A stretch of 64,000 nucleotides of DNA from Streptomyces sp. NBC_00083 (lineage in GTDB: Bacteria; Actinomycetota; Actinomycetes; Streptomycetales; Streptomycetaceae). The DNA lies in contig NZ_JAPELY010000001.1 in assembly GCF_026343295.1 (NCBI RefSeq), forward strand, positions 620,001-684,000, given 5' to 3'. The notes under the pieces were generated by a model, which was not told where the DNA came from, did not search any database, and was given only the letters and a program-made list of their open reading frames with translations. This document shows positions 1-9,196 of this stretch, piece after piece. Within the stretch, counting starts at the first letter, position 1. Each line of letters opens with the position of its first letter. A program made the position numbers and the translations under genes.

Positions 1-2
1 CC

Positions 3-452
3 GCCGAGGACGTCGCCGAGTCCGAACTCCTGCTCCAGGCGAGGCGGTTGTCGCTCACGGCCCTGGAGACCATCAAGTCGGCCACGATGATCGACGACGT
101 GTGCGTGCCGCGCTCCCGGCTCGCCGCGATGCTGGACGGCACCTCGGCGATCGCCGCCAAGTACGGCCTCACCATCGGGGTCTGCGCCCACGCGGGCGAC
201 GGCAACACCCATCCCGTCGTCTGCTTCGACGCCGCCGACGAGGACGAGTCGCGGCGCGCCCGCGAATCGTTCGACGAGATCATGGCGCTCGGCCTGGCGC
301 TCGGCGGCACCATCACCGGCGAACACGGCGTCGGCGTCCTGAAGAAGGAGTGGCTGGCCCGCGAACTCGGTCCGGTCGGCGTCGAGATGCAGCGCGCCGT
401 CAAGCACGCCTTCGACCCGCTGGGTCTGCTCAACCCCGGCAAGCTGTTCTGA
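3..452 (+). CDS. FAD-linked oxidase, C-terminal part (partial)
   Basis: This is the 3' end of a gene that begins outside the window; the frame is open from base 3. The protein belongs to the GlcD / D-lactate dehydrogenase flavoenzyme family, which oxidises 2-hydroxy acids. The visible part is the FAD-oxidase C-terminal domain. Diagnostic stretches are HAGDGNTHPV (the metal/substrate-binding HAGDGN segment), GTITGEHGVG, and the C-terminal DPLGLLNPGKLF, which closes nearly all members. The exact substrate cannot be told from this half. The gene is read toward the ssg-like gene, which lies on the opposite strand 34 bp away. Confidence 0.9.
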   Translation, partial: AEDVAESELLLQARRLSLTALETIKSATMIDDVCVPRSRLAAMLDGTSAIAAKYGLTIGVCAHAGDGNTHPVVCFDAADEDESRRARESFDEIMALGLALGGTITGEHGVGVLKKEWLARELGPVGVEMQRAVKHAFDPLGLLNPGKLF

Positions 453-486
453 CCGCGCCCCCGCACCGCTCCCCTCGCCCGCCCCC

Positions 487-978
487 TCACACCCCCTCCT
501 CCGGGCGGGACTCGTCGCGGGGCCAGGGGTCGCGCAGCCACAGCTCGTCGGCGCGGCCCCGGCCGGAGGTGGCCGAAAGCAGCTCGGCGAGGCCGTCGTC
601 GATGCCGAGCTGCTCGGTCTCCGAGCCCGGCACCACCACCCGCAGCGTGCGTTCGAGCCACGCCGAGACCGGCACGGCGGGCGCCTCCAGGAGGGCGTCG
701 CCGTCCGGCGAACTGAGCGCCATCAGGACCACGCTGCGGCCCTCGACCTTCGTCGGCCAGATCCGCACATCGCCGTGGCCGCACGGCCGGAACACCCCCT
801 CGACCAGCAGCTCCCGCGCGAAGGTCCAGTTCACGGGGGTGTCGGAGCCGATGTGGAAGGCGATGTGCACGGCGTACGGATCGTCCGCACGGTAGGTGAG
901 CCGGGCCGGCACGGGGATGCTGCGCTCCGGCGACAGCACCAGCTTGAGCTCCAGTTCGCGCTCCACCACGGTGTGCAT
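487..978 (-). CDS. ssgG: SsgA-like sporulation/cell-division protein (SsgG-like)
   Basis: This is an actinomycete-specific SsgA-like protein (SALP), a family controlling septum site choice, peptidoglycan remodelling and spore maturation in sporulating Streptomyces. The 163-residue protein has the family core: the N-terminal ELELKLVLS strand, DDPYAVHIAFH, the WTFARELLVEG segment, GDVRIWP and the SSPDGDALLEAPA loop. It is slightly longer than SsgB because of a charged C-terminal tail. The ATG at 978 has a GAGGA ribosome site 6 bases upstream. The symbol ssgG is assigned from remembered synteny with S. coelicolor (near pncB and clpS), so the paralogue assignment is less certain than the family. 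Confidence 0.85.
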   Translation of the reverse strand: MHTVVERELELKLVLSPERSIPVPARLTYRADDPYAVHIAFHIGSDTPVNWTFARELLVEGVFRPCGHGDVRIWPTKVEGRSVVLMALSSPDGDALLEAPAVPVSAWLERTLRVVVPGSETEQLGIDDGLAELLSATSGRGRADELWLRDPWPRDESRPEEGV

Positions 979-1126
979 GGGGTTCCTCGTCTCTTCTCGG
1001 TACGGGGCCCACGAGCGGGCCGTACCGGATGAGAGCGCGTCCGGCGGCGGTCATGACGCGACTTCGGGAAAGTTTTTTCGCGGGCCGGGGGAGCGCCGGG
1101 CGCGGGGCGGGCGAGGGGGCCGCCGG

Positions 1127-2293
1127 CTACGGCGGGCCCGAGCCGCTCAGCCAGGTCGCCCCGTACACCGCGGAGCCGAGCGCGAGCGCGGCCACCACCG
1201 ACGCCGCACGCGCCGCCCGCACCCGCGACAGCGCGAGCGCCACCGGCAGCAGCAGCGGGAACGCCGGAAGCAGCAGCCGGGGCTTCGAGCCGAAGTAGCC
1301 CGAGGAGCACAGCGCGAGCGCCACCACGATGCCGGTGTAGACGAGCAGCGGCAGCGGCTGGCGCTGCCGCACGCAGACTCCGTACGCCCACAGCGCGAGC
1401 GCCGTGCCCACGATCAGGCCGAGACCGGCCAGCACGACGGGCCAGCCGCCCAGGTGCGCCACGATGAACTTCGCGTACGCCAGCCCCCCGTCGAAGCCGT
1501 TTCCCCACTCGGCCTGCACCTCCAGATAGGCGAGCGGACCGCCGCGCCGCAGCCCCACCCACAGGATGAAACCGGCCGCGCCGAGCGGCGCGAGCACCAC
1601 CCCGGCGAGCATCCGCGTCCCGATGTGCCGGGTGCGGCGCGCCTCCACCGCGGCGCCCGCCCACAGCGCCGCCGCGACCGCGAGTCCCACCGGCCGGGTG
1701 AGCCCCGCGAGCGACGCCAGGAGTCCGGCCTCGATCCAGCGCCGCCGGGCCACCGCGTACAGGGCCCACGCGGCGAGCGCCACGAACAGGGCCTCGCTGT
1801 ACGCCATCGACTGGACGATCCCGACCGGCACCGCGGCCCACAGCGCCACCAGGAGGAGCCCCGCCCGGTGCCCGTGGAGGTGATGGCCGATCAGGTACAT
1901 GCCCCATGCGGCGAGCGGCCCCGCGACCCCGCTCACCAGGAGCCCCGCATCGCCGGGGCCGAGCGGGCTCACCGCGCCGACGGCCCGCTCCAGCCAGGGG
2001 AGCAACGGGAAGAACGCCTGGTCGGACAGGACCCGGCCGTCCGGCGCGGTCAGCGTGAAGTCGTAGCCCGACTCGGCGACCCGTACGTACCAGAGCGAGT
2101 CCCAGCGCGCCGAGAGCAGTTCGTGGGCGCCGGCGCCGTTGGCACGCGGCCACACCGCGAGGACCAGCACGCCGAGCGCGCGGACCGCCGCGAAGGCCGC
2201 GACCGCCGTCCACGCCCGCCGGAGCACGGGAGCCGAGGCCTCGGGGGCGTTCACCGGGGTGTCGTGGCCGGTCAGGACGGACCCCACGTGCAT
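1127..2293 (-). CDS. Polytopic membrane glycosyltransferase (PIG-V/mannosyltransferase-like)
   Basis: A 388-residue protein with roughly 9-10 hydrophobic segments. An acidic/aromatic loop after the first segment (RWDSLWYVRVAESGYD) resembles the catalytic loop of GT-C / PIG-V-type mannosyltransferases, which use polyprenyl-phosphate sugars at the outer face of the membrane. The loop also carries DQAFFPLLPW, typical of this family in Streptomyces. The acceptor is unknown. It shares a strand with the ssg-like gene but is separated from it by 148 bp. The ATG at 2293 has only a weak ribosome site, so a downstream start is possible. Confidence 0.72.
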   Translation of the reverse strand: MHVGSVLTGHDTPVNAPEASAPVLRRAWTAVAAFAAVRALGVLVLAVWPRANGAGAHELLSARWDSLWYVRVAESGYDFTLTAPDGRVLSDQAFFPLLPWLERAVGAVSPLGPGDAGLLVSGVAGPLAAWGMYLIGHHLHGHRAGLLLVALWAAVPVGIVQSMAYSEALFVALAAWALYAVARRRWIEAGLLASLAGLTRPVGLAVAAALWAGAAVEARRTRHIGTRMLAGVVLAPLGAAGFILWVGLRRGGPLAYLEVQAEWGNGFDGGLAYAKFIVAHLGGWPVVLAGLGLIVGTALALWAYGVCVRQRQPLPLLVYTGIVVALALCSSGYFGSKPRLLLPAFPLLLPVALALSRVRAARAASVVAALALGSAVYGATWLSGSGPP

Positions 2294-2582
2294 CGCTCAC
2301 CCACTTTCCTCACCGGCAGGGCCGGGCGCATCAGTTCGACGCCCGACGACTGTACGCACTGCCGCGCACCGCCCGTGCGGCGAGGACCCCGGTGCCGTGC
2401 GGCGCCCCCGCGTCGCTCGTACGCGGGCTTCCTGCCCGGCTTCCTCCTACCGGCCGCGCGTTCTTGGTTAGGGTCTCTCCCACGGGCCCGGCAGGGGCGG
2501 GCGGAAGCGCGCGGCGGGTGCCCGGTCCGGCGGGGTGCCGCGGCGGAGATCAAGTGTGCTGGATCGAAACGGAGTTGGGGAC

Positions 2583-4043
2583 ATGGCGACGGTTCCTCCT
2601 GACAGCGACGGGAGCGCGGCGCGCGAAGGGTATTACCCGGACCCCTCCATTCCCGGATATGTCCGGTACTGGAACGGGGTCTCCTGGGTGCCCGGCACGA
2701 GCCGGCCCGCCCCCGCCGCCGACGAGGCCCCGCCCACCCCGCCGCCGGGCGCAGCTCCCGCCCCGGCCCCCTCGCTCGCCGCCGTGCCCCCGGTCCGCAG
2801 CGCGCCGGCCGAGGAGACGGGCCCGGTCTTCCTCGACGAGCCCGAGGCCACGTCCGCTCCGGCCGCACCCGGACAGGGCGCCCAGCCGCAGCCCGCCTGG
2901 CACGCGGACGCCGCCCACCAGTCCGGCTTCGGCGGCGACCAGGACCGGCGCGTCTCCTGGGGCCGGCCGGTCGACCCGCGCGGGCTGCCCGAGGCGGACC
3001 CCCGCCTCCCCGACCCCCGCCGCCCGGAACCGGCCGGAACCCCCCACCCGGTGCCGAACCAGCAGCAGCATCAGAACCAGCAGCAGCAGTCGAGTCGGCA
3101 ACACCAGCCGAACCAGCAACAGCCTCAGCACCAGCCGAATCCGCAACAGCCGCAGCCGCAGCCGCAGCCCCAGCCCCAGCGCGGACGGCTCGCCGGGACG
3201 CTTCCGCCCGCCGCCGTCGAGCCCTCCCCCGTCAGGGACCAACTGGCCGCAACGGCCGACCCGTTGGTCCCGGCGTCCACCGGCCGCGCGGACGGCTCGT
3301 ACACCGCGCAGGCCCGGCCGTCCGCGCCCGCCGCGGCCCGGCCGTCCCCGCAGCAGGCCGACGCACAGGCCGACCCCGTGCCCGGTTCGCCGATGACGGC
3401 GGGGCCCGGGGGAGGGGCCGCGTCCTGGGCGCAGCAGGTGCACCGGCTCGCGCAGCCCGATCCGCAGGGGCCGGCGCAGGGGCAGCCGCAGGAACCCGTC
3501 GTGCCGTGGAAGCCCCCGGTCGCCGATCCGTTCTTCGCCGCCGCGCAGGCGCAGGCAGCGGCACGGCCCGCGGGGCTCGGCAGACGGCTCATCGCCAGGC
3601 TCGTCGACACCGTGCTGCTCGGCGCCCTCGTCGGGGGCCTCGCGGTGCCGCTGCTCACCCAGGTCGGCGACCACATCCAGGAGAAGATCGACGCGGCGAA
3701 GCTGTCGGGCCGTACGGTCACCGTCTATCTGCTCGACGGCACCACCGCGGGCTTCCTCGGGATGGTGCTCGGCGGCTTCCTCGTCCTCGGCCTGCTGTAC
3801 GAGGCGGTGCCCACCGCGAAGTGGGGGCGCACCCTCGGCAAGCGGCTGTGCGGGGTGCAGGTGCGCGGCATCGAGTCGTACGAGCCGCCGACGTTCGGCC
3901 AGGCCGCGCGGCGCTGGCTGGTCTACGGGGTGCTCGGGCTGCTCGCGGTGGGCGTGGTCAATGCGGCGTGGTGCCTCTTCGACCGCCCGTGGCGCCAGTG
4001 CTGGCACGACAAGGCGGCCCGTACGTTCGTGGCGCAGGGCTAG
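2583..4043 (+). CDS. RDD-family membrane protein with DUF2510-like head and Pro/Gln-rich linker
   Basis: A 486-residue protein in three parts. Residues about 15-45 (GYYPDP...YVRYWNGVSW) look like a DUF2510-type tryptophan motif. Residues about 50-310 are a long disordered linker rich in Pro, Ala and Gln, with dense QQ and QPQPQP runs. From about residue 325 there is an RDD domain (RLIARLVDTVLLG, then GRTLGKRLCGVQVRG) with three membrane segments, ending in the family closing motif WHDKAARTFV. RDD proteins are membrane proteins of mostly unknown role, some linked to ion exchange. The ATG at 2583 was chosen for the GGAG about 8 bases upstream and the conserved head. The next gene encodes a smaller RDD paralogue. 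Confidence 0.88.
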   Translation: MATVPPDSDGSAAREGYYPDPSIPGYVRYWNGVSWVPGTSRPAPAADEAPPTPPPGAAPAPAPSLAAVPPVRSAPAEETGPVFLDEPEATSAPAAPGQGAQPQPAWHADAAHQSGFGGDQDRRVSWGRPVDPRGLPEADPRLPDPRRPEPAGTPHPVPNQQQHQNQQQQSSRQHQPNQQQPQHQPNPQQPQPQPQPQPQRGRLAGTLPPAAVEPSPVRDQLAATADPLVPASTGRADGSYTAQARPSAPAAARPSPQQADAQADPVPGSPMTAGPGGGAASWAQQVHRLAQPDPQGPAQGQPQEPVVPWKPPVADPFFAAAQAQAAARPAGLGRRLIARLVDTVLLGALVGGLAVPLLTQVGDHIQEKIDAAKLSGRTVTVYLLDGTTAGFLGMVLGGFLVLGLLYEAVPTAKWGRTLGKRLCGVQVRGIESYEPPTFGQAARRWLVYGVLGLLAVGVVNAAWCLFDRPWRQCWHDKAARTFVAQG

Positions 4044-4139
4044 CCGCAGAGCCGGGCGGGCACATGGCCCCGCGAACGGCGCCCCCCGAACGGCGTCCCT
4101 CCGCTCGCGGAGGGCTCGCGCGCGCGGTGCACTACCGGC

Positions 4140-4877
4140 ATGAGTACCGATCAGCCGCCGCCCGGTCAGCCGCCCGAGGACGACCCGTTCCTCAAGAAGC
4201 CGTCAGAGCCTCCGCAGAGCGGTTCTCCGTACGGCGGCGCGCAGCCGCCGCCCGGCGGAGGCGGCCCGTACGGCGGCGGGGGTGGTCCGTACGGCGGGCC
4301 GCCTCCCCCCGGTGGCGGCTCGCCGTACGACAGCGCGCCGCCGCCCTCCGACCCGTACGGGGGTCAGTACGGCGGTGTCGACCCGCTGGCCGGGATGCCA
4401 CCGCTCGCCGACTTCGGCAAGCGGTTCCTCGCCCGCTTCATCGACTTCCTGATCATCGCGATCCCGCTCGGCCTGATCGAGTGGGCGACGACCAACCGGG
4501 TCGTGATCTCGACCACGGACAACGGCGACTCCGGCACCGAGGTGATCAGCAAGGCGTACTCCGGCAGCGGTCTGCTGTGGCTGCTGATCACGCTCGTGGT
4601 CTACATCGGCTACGACACCCTGATGGTGTCGAAGTCGGGCCAGACACTCGGCAAGAAGTGGCTGGGGCTGCGGGTCGCGATGCTCAATGACGGCGCGGTG
4701 CCGACGACCAACGCGTCGCTCGCGCGGGCCGCCGTGCTGTGGGCGCCGTTCGTGCTCTGCTGCTACTGCCTGTGGGACATCGTCCTGATCATCACGATCG
4801 TGGCGGACAAGCCGTACCGGCAGGGCTGGCACGACAAGGCCGGCAAGACGGTGGTGGTGGTCTCAACCCCGCAGTGA
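4140..4877 (+). CDS. RDD-family membrane protein
   Basis: A 245-residue RDD protein. The first 85 residues are a Pro/Gly-rich cytoplasmic tail with GGGGPYGG- and PPPG-type repeats. The RDD domain follows (FGKRFLARFIDFLIIAIPLG, SGQTLGKKWLGLRV) with about four hydrophobic helices and the closing motif WHDKAGKTVVV. Family function is unsettled. It lies 96 bp after a larger RDD gene on the same strand; the two probably arose by duplication and may act together. Its end overlaps the convergent small membrane protein gene by 15 bp. Confidence 0.88.
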   Translation: MSTDQPPPGQPPEDDPFLKKPSEPPQSGSPYGGAQPPPGGGGPYGGGGGPYGGPPPPGGGSPYDSAPPPSDPYGGQYGGVDPLAGMPPLADFGKRFLARFIDFLIIAIPLGLIEWATTNRVVISTTDNGDSGTEVISKAYSGSGLLWLLITLVVYIGYDTLMVSKSGQTLGKKWLGLRVAMLNDGAVPTTNASLARAAVLWAPFVLCCYCLWDIVLIITIVADKPYRQGWHDKAGKTVVVVSTPQ

Positions 4878-5189
4878 GTGCTCGCGCGTGACGGCCCGCC
4901 GGGTGCGGGGGGCCGGAACACGCGCCGCGGCGGAACTCTCGACGGCCGCACGGTTCACCGGTGCCGCATCAGCGGCCGGTGCCGTGCGGCCGCCCGCGTC
5001 CGCCCGCGAGCGGCGGGGCAGCGGCATGGGGACCGTCACGGCGACGAGCAGGCCGAGCAGGAGCGCGGCGAGCACGATGACCGCGACTCCGACGCCGGAC
5101 TCGGTGCGGGAGAGCAGCAGCATGGCGACGGTCGAGAAGACGACGGTGGCCGAACCGTAGGAGAGCTGTGCGGCAGTGGGACGCGGCAT
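4863..5189 (-). CDS. Small two-helix membrane protein, unknown
   Basis: A 108-residue protein with two adjacent hydrophobic helices (about residues 10-28 and 33-55), then a hydrophilic Ala/Arg-rich tail. I do not recognise a family beyond small Streptomyces membrane proteins. The ATG at 5189 (MPRPTAAQLSYGS) is preferred over an in-frame TTG at 5207 because GAGGA lies 11 bases upstream. The 3' end overlaps the convergent RDD gene by 15 bp. Confidence 0.65.
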   Translation of the reverse strand: MPRPTAAQLSYGSATVVFSTVAMLLLSRTESGVGVAVIVLAALLLGLLVAVTVPMPLPRRSRADAGGRTAPAADAAPVNRAAVESSAAARVPAPRTRRAVTREHSLRG

Positions 5190-5609
5190 GGCGTTATCCG
5201 TCCTCAAGGTTCGGATAGGGGATGAGCTGCTCGACCGATCTCAACCGGCGGGCGCTGCCACCGGATCGCACTGCCAAGCGACTCTACGTCGGTCCATGCC
5301 CGAGCGGAACTGTTGGTAAGCGTGACCTAACCCACGGTGCCGGTGCACAGGGGGCGCACGGAGTCATTCCGGGATGCGCCCCGGTCCGGATGGCGAGACG
5401 TGTGCACCTGTTGTCCCGGTCTGTTAGCACACCTGTCACGTTCGGATAGCGGAACTCGCCTTCTGCATAATGTACTTGGCACGAACAAGTCAAGATCTGT
5501 CTTTTCTTTGGTAACTCCGGTCCAATGTCGTCACTTGAGACGCGTGTCGTGACCGGAACCAGCCCCTCACCCCCCGGTTCCTGCCGGCCGCGGGGGAGGA
5601 AAACATCAA
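5190..5609. promoter_or_regulatory. Intergenic region upstream of the M6 protease
   Basis: A 420-bp gap between divergent genes with no convincing ORF. It has lower GC than its surroundings, especially 5420-5520 (TTCTGCATAATGTAC at 5461-5475). It contains an inverted repeat ACTTG-n7-CAAGT at 5474-5490 that could be a regulator site. This is the likely promoter of the secreted protease. GGGGGAGGA at 5592-5600 is its ribosome site, 9 bases before the GTG start. Promoter assignment is inference. Confidence 0.45.
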
Positions 5610-8000
5610 GTGACCAGCAGCAGGAGGGCGGCAAGAGCCGCCGCCGTGCTCGTGGCTCTCGCCACGGCCGGCGCCACGGGCTCGGCATACGCCACGGCCC
5701 AGGCGGACACGAAGGCCCCGGCGGCCGTCCAACGTCAGGACCCGTCGAGGGCCAGCGGCCAGGAGCACAACCTCAAGGGCCCGTTCAGCGACCAGCAGGC
5801 CCAGCAGCGCCAGGCGGCGCTGGAGCAGGTCATCTCCGGCAAGAAGCAGGTGGAGAAGCGCGGCGGCTCCGACGTCGTCAAGCTCAGCGACAAGAAGTAC
5901 GTCGAGCTCGGCCGCGAGAAGACCGACAAGATCTTCACGATCCTGGTGGAGTTCGGCGACCAGGTCGACAACACCACCATGTACGACCCGGACGGCCCGG
6001 ACGGCCCCAAGCCGCCGCAGCCCAAGTACGGGGGCACCCCCGGCCCGGCGCACAACCAGATAGCCAAGCCGGACCGGTCGAAGGACAACTCGACCGCCTG
6101 GCAGGCCGATTACAACCAGAAGCACTACCAGGACCTGTACTTCGGTACCGGCAAGAACGTCAACTCGCTCAAGACGTACTACGAGAAGACGTCCTCGGGC
6201 CGCTACTCGGTCGACGGTCAGGTCACCGACTGGGTCAAGATCCCGTACAACGAGGCCCGTTACGGCTCCAACTACTGCGGCCAGACCAACTGCGCCAACG
6301 TGTGGGACACCGTCCGCGACGGCGTCAACGCCTGGGTCGCCGACCAGAAGGCCAAGGGCCAGACGGACGCGCAGATCAAGGCGACCCTCGGTCAGTACGA
6401 CCAGTGGGACCGCAACGACTACAACAACAACGGCAACTTCAACGAGCCCGACGGCTACATCGATCACTTCCAGATCGTGCACGCCGGCGAGGACGAGTCG
6501 GCGGGCGGCGGCGCCCAGGCCACCAACGCCCTGTGGGCGCACCGCTGGTACGCCTACGGCACCGACGCGGGCAAGACCGGCCCCGCCAACAACAAGGCCG
6601 GCGGCACCCAGATCGGTGACACCGGGATGTGGGTCGGCGACTACACGATGCAGCCGGAGAACGGCGGCCTCGGTGTCTTCGCGCACGAGTACGGCCACGA
6701 CCTCGGTCTGCCGGACCTCTACGACACCACGAACACCGCCGAGAACTCGGTCGGTTTCTGGTCCCTGATGTCGGCCGGCTCCTGGCTCGGCACCGGCAAG
6801 GACTCCATCGGAAACCTGCCCGGCGACATGACCGCCTGGGACAAGCTCCAGCTGGGCTGGCTCGACTACGCCTCGGTGAAGGCGGGTTCGAAGATCACCG
6901 CCAAGCTGGGCGTCTCGGAGTACAACACCAAGAACAACCAGGCGCTCGTCGTCGAGCTGCCCAAGAAGGAAGTCACCACCACCGTCGTGAAGCCCGCCGA
7001 GGGCTCCAAGCAGTGGTGGAGCGGGATGGGTGACAACCTCAACAACACCCTGACCCGCTCGGTCGACCTCACCGGCAAGTCCAAGGCGTCCCTGGACCTT
7101 TCGGGCTGGTGGGACATCGAGAAGGACTACGACTTCCTCTACACCGAGGTCTCCACGGACAACGGCGCCAGCTGGAACGCGATCGACGGCACCGCCAACG
7201 GCAAGGCCATCACCCGCGACTCCAGCGACAAGCCGGCCCTGACCGACGCCTCGGGCGCGTACCAGAAGCTGTCGTACCCGCTGGACCAGTTCGCGGGCAA
7301 GCAGATCCAGCTCCGCTTCCGCTACCAGACGGACGGCGGCGCGGGCGGCAAGGGCTTCACCGCCGACGCGATCACCGTCACCGCCGACGGCACCGCCGTC
7401 GTCACCGACGGCGCCGAGGGCGGCGACAACGGCTGGGCGGCGAAGAACTTCACCCGCATCGGGGAGTCCTCCACCAACGACTACCCGCAGTACTACCTCG
7501 CGGAGAACCGCCAGTACGTCTCGTACGACACGACCCTCAAGGTCGGCCCGTACAACTTCGGCTTCTCCAAGACCCGTCCGAGCTGGGTCGAGCACTACCC
7601 GTACCAGAAGGGTCTGCTCATCTGGCTCTGGGACACCTCCCAGAAGGACAACAACGTCTCGGCCCACCCGGGCCAGGGCCTGATCCTGCCGATCGACGCG
7701 CACGCCAAGCCGCTCAAGTGGGCCGACGGCACGTTGCTCCGCAACAAGATCCAGCCTTTCGACGCGCCGTTCAGCCAGTACCGGACGGACGCCTTCACGC
7801 TGCACAAGGCGGACGTGGCGACGAAGATCAAGTCGCAGGCCGGCGTCCCGGTCTTCGACGACCACCAGGGCACGTACTGGTACGCCGAGAACCCGACGGG
7901 CAGCGTCAAGGTTCCTGACACCAAGACGCGGATCTCGATCGTCGACCAGCCGTCCAACGGCCAGACGATCACGGTGAAGGTCGGCACCTCCACCAAGTAA
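5610..8000 (+). CDS. Secreted immune inhibitor A-type metalloprotease (peptidase M6)
   Basis: A 796-residue zinc metalloprotease exported by a Sec-type signal peptide: SSRRAARA n-region, then an Ala/Val-rich core and a likely cut after SAYA. A propeptide rich in Gln and Lys follows (about residues 35-110). The catalytic motif is H359-E-Y-G-H363 followed by DLGLPD, as in immune inhibitor A / M6 peptidases. The C-terminal third is a beta-rich MAM/jelly-roll-like accessory region (DLSGWWDIEKDYDFLYTEV, then LRFRYQTDGG). The family degrades extracellular proteins; in Bacillus it cleaves insect antibacterial peptides. The GTG at 5610 has a strong ribosome site. A terminator follows at 8026. Confidence 0.95.
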   Translation: MTSSRRAARAAAVLVALATAGATGSAYATAQADTKAPAAVQRQDPSRASGQEHNLKGPFSDQQAQQRQAALEQVISGKKQVEKRGGSDVVKLSDKKYVELGREKTDKIFTILVEFGDQVDNTTMYDPDGPDGPKPPQPKYGGTPGPAHNQIAKPDRSKDNSTAWQADYNQKHYQDLYFGTGKNVNSLKTYYEKTSSGRYSVDGQVTDWVKIPYNEARYGSNYCGQTNCANVWDTVRDGVNAWVADQKAKGQTDAQIKATLGQYDQWDRNDYNNNGNFNEPDGYIDHFQIVHAGEDESAGGGAQATNALWAHRWYAYGTDAGKTGPANNKAGGTQIGDTGMWVGDYTMQPENGGLGVFAHEYGHDLGLPDLYDTTNTAENSVGFWSLMSAGSWLGTGKDSIGNLPGDMTAWDKLQLGWLDYASVKAGSKITAKLGVSEYNTKNNQALVVELPKKEVTTTVVKPAEGSKQWWSGMGDNLNNTLTRSVDLTGKSKASLDLSGWWDIEKDYDFLYTEVSTDNGASWNAIDGTANGKAITRDSSDKPALTDASGAYQKLSYPLDQFAGKQIQLRFRYQTDGGAGGKGFTADAITVTADGTAVVTDGAEGGDNGWAAKNFTRIGESSTNDYPQYYLAENRQYVSYDTTLKVGPYNFGFSKTRPSWVEHYPYQKGLLIWLWDTSQKDNNVSAHPGQGLILPIDAHAKPLKWADGTLLRNKIQPFDAPFSQYRTDAFTLHKADVATKIKSQAGVPVFDDHQGTYWYAENPTGSVKVPDTKTRISIVDQPSNGQTITVKVGTSTK

Positions 8001-8025
8001 TTGTCAAAACCGCAGGTCAAACCAT

Positions 8026-8061
8026 GATCGGCCGTCGCCCTCTAGCGGGCGGCGGCCGATC
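8026..8061 (+). terminator. Hairpin terminator after the M6 protease
   Basis: A 15-base inverted repeat: GATCGGCCGTCGCCC at 8026-8040 pairs with GGGCGGCGGCCGATC at 8047-8061. There is one G-U type mismatch and a 6-base loop, 25 bp after the stop codon. No U tract is needed in streptomycetes. Confidence 0.75.
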
Positions 8062-8135
8062 GTGTTTAGGTGCGTCCTACGAGTCCTTATTGACAGCGGG
8101 TCCAATGCGTCGTCTTGCAGGGGGAGTGGTCCGGC

Positions 8136-8435
8136 ATGCCCGGCGGAGGTTATTGCAAGTTGCCAGGAGGCAGCGTGGTCGTCGCGCTGACCCTGCCGAA
8201 CCCGGCGGCACCGGGTACCGACGTGCGCGTCCTGGTGCACGCCGTCAACCGGGCGCGGGCCCTGACCAGGCTCCGCAACCTCGGCCTGAGGGCGGTCTAT
8301 CTGCGGGGCCAGACCGCGCCGCCCACCCTGGACGAGATCACGGCCGTCCTGCACCATCCCGACGGCCTGCTGTGGCGCACGGCCCCGGAGACCACCGAGG
8401 AGCTCTGGCATCCGATACGGGCGCTCCTGAGATAG
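8136..8435 (+). CDS. Conserved hypothetical protein, 99 aa
   Basis: A small soluble protein without a recognised domain. The middle part (DVRVLVHAVNRARALTRLRNLGLRAVYLRG) looks like a compact alpha/beta fold, and the end is WHPIRALLR. The ATG at 8136 was chosen because GGGGGAG lies 8 bases upstream; an in-frame TTG at 8115 lacks a site. It is convergent with pncA, 34 bp apart. The reading frame has normal Streptomyces codon bias, which supports a real gene. Function unknown. Confidence 0.72.
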   Translation: MPGGGYCKLPGGSVVVALTLPNPAAPGTDVRVLVHAVNRARALTRLRNLGLRAVYLRGQTAPPTLDEITAVLHHPDGLLWRTAPETTEELWHPIRALLR

Positions 8436-8469
8436 CCGCGCCGACAGCCGCGCCCGCTCCGGGGCCCGG

Positions 8470-9057
8470 CTACACCACGGGCTTGCCGGACAGCTCGATG
8501 CCCGCGGCCCGCATCTCCTCGATCGCCGCGGACGTCGTGTGCTGCGCCACCCCGGCCGTCAGGTCGAGCAGGACGGTGGTGGCGAACCCGGCCCGCACCG
8601 CGTCGAGGGCGGTGGCCCGCACGCAGTGGTCGGTGGCGATACCGACCACGTCGACCTCGGACACCTGCCGCTCCCGCAGCCAGTCCGCCAGCGAGAGCCC
8701 GTTCTCGTCGAGCCCCTCGAAGCCGCTGTACGCCGCCGCGTACGCGCCCTTGTCGAAGACCGCGTCGATCGCCCCGCAGGCGACGGCCGGCGCGAAGTTG
8801 GGGTGGAAGCCCACGCCCTCGGTGCCGGCCACGCAGTGCACCGGCCACGAGTGCTCGAAGTCGGGCGTGTCGGAGAAGTGCGCGCCCGGGTCGATGTGGG
8901 CGTCGCGCGTGGCCACCACGTGGCGGTAGGCGGATCCGGCCGCCTGGCCCACCAGGTCGGTGATGGCGGCGGCGACATCGGCGCCGCCCGCGACCGCGAG
9001 GGAGCCGCCCTCACAGAAGTCGTTCTGGACGTCCACGACGATCAAGGCGCGGTGCAT
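8470..9057 (-). CDS. pncA: Nicotinamidase
   Basis: A 195-residue isochorismatase-fold hydrolase converting nicotinamide to nicotinate and ammonia, the first step of the Preiss-Handler NAD salvage route. The catalytic triad is visible: Asp in VVDVQNDF, Lys in the FDKGAYAAAYSGF segment, and Cys in ATDHCVRATALDA. The metal-site histidines fall in RDAHIDPGAHF. The cis-peptide region precedes ATDHC as usual. It lies downstream of pncB on the same strand (139 bp), which supplies the next enzyme of the pathway. Confidence 0.95.
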   Translation of the reverse strand: MHRALIVVDVQNDFCEGGSLAVAGGADVAAAITDLVGQAAGSAYRHVVATRDAHIDPGAHFSDTPDFEHSWPVHCVAGTEGVGFHPNFAPAVACGAIDAVFDKGAYAAAYSGFEGLDENGLSLADWLRERQVSEVDVVGIATDHCVRATALDAVRAGFATTVLLDLTAGVAQHTTSAAIEEMRAAGIELSGKPVV

Positions 9058-9196
9058 GTCGGCTGTCCTTAGGTCTGCGGGCCCGGGGCCGGCGGGGGCT
9101 GTTCCTTGAGCGTAGAGACTTCGCGCGGCGCACGGCAGGGGGCAAACGGGGGCGGAAGACCCCGCCGCCCCCGGGACGCCCGTACGGCGCCGTGGC

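Noticed and set aside
5490..7865. Long open frame on the minus strand opposite the M6 protease
   Set aside because: The plus-strand protein has a signal peptide and HEYGH zinc motif; the minus frame is Val/Leu/Arg-rich shadow sequence without domains.
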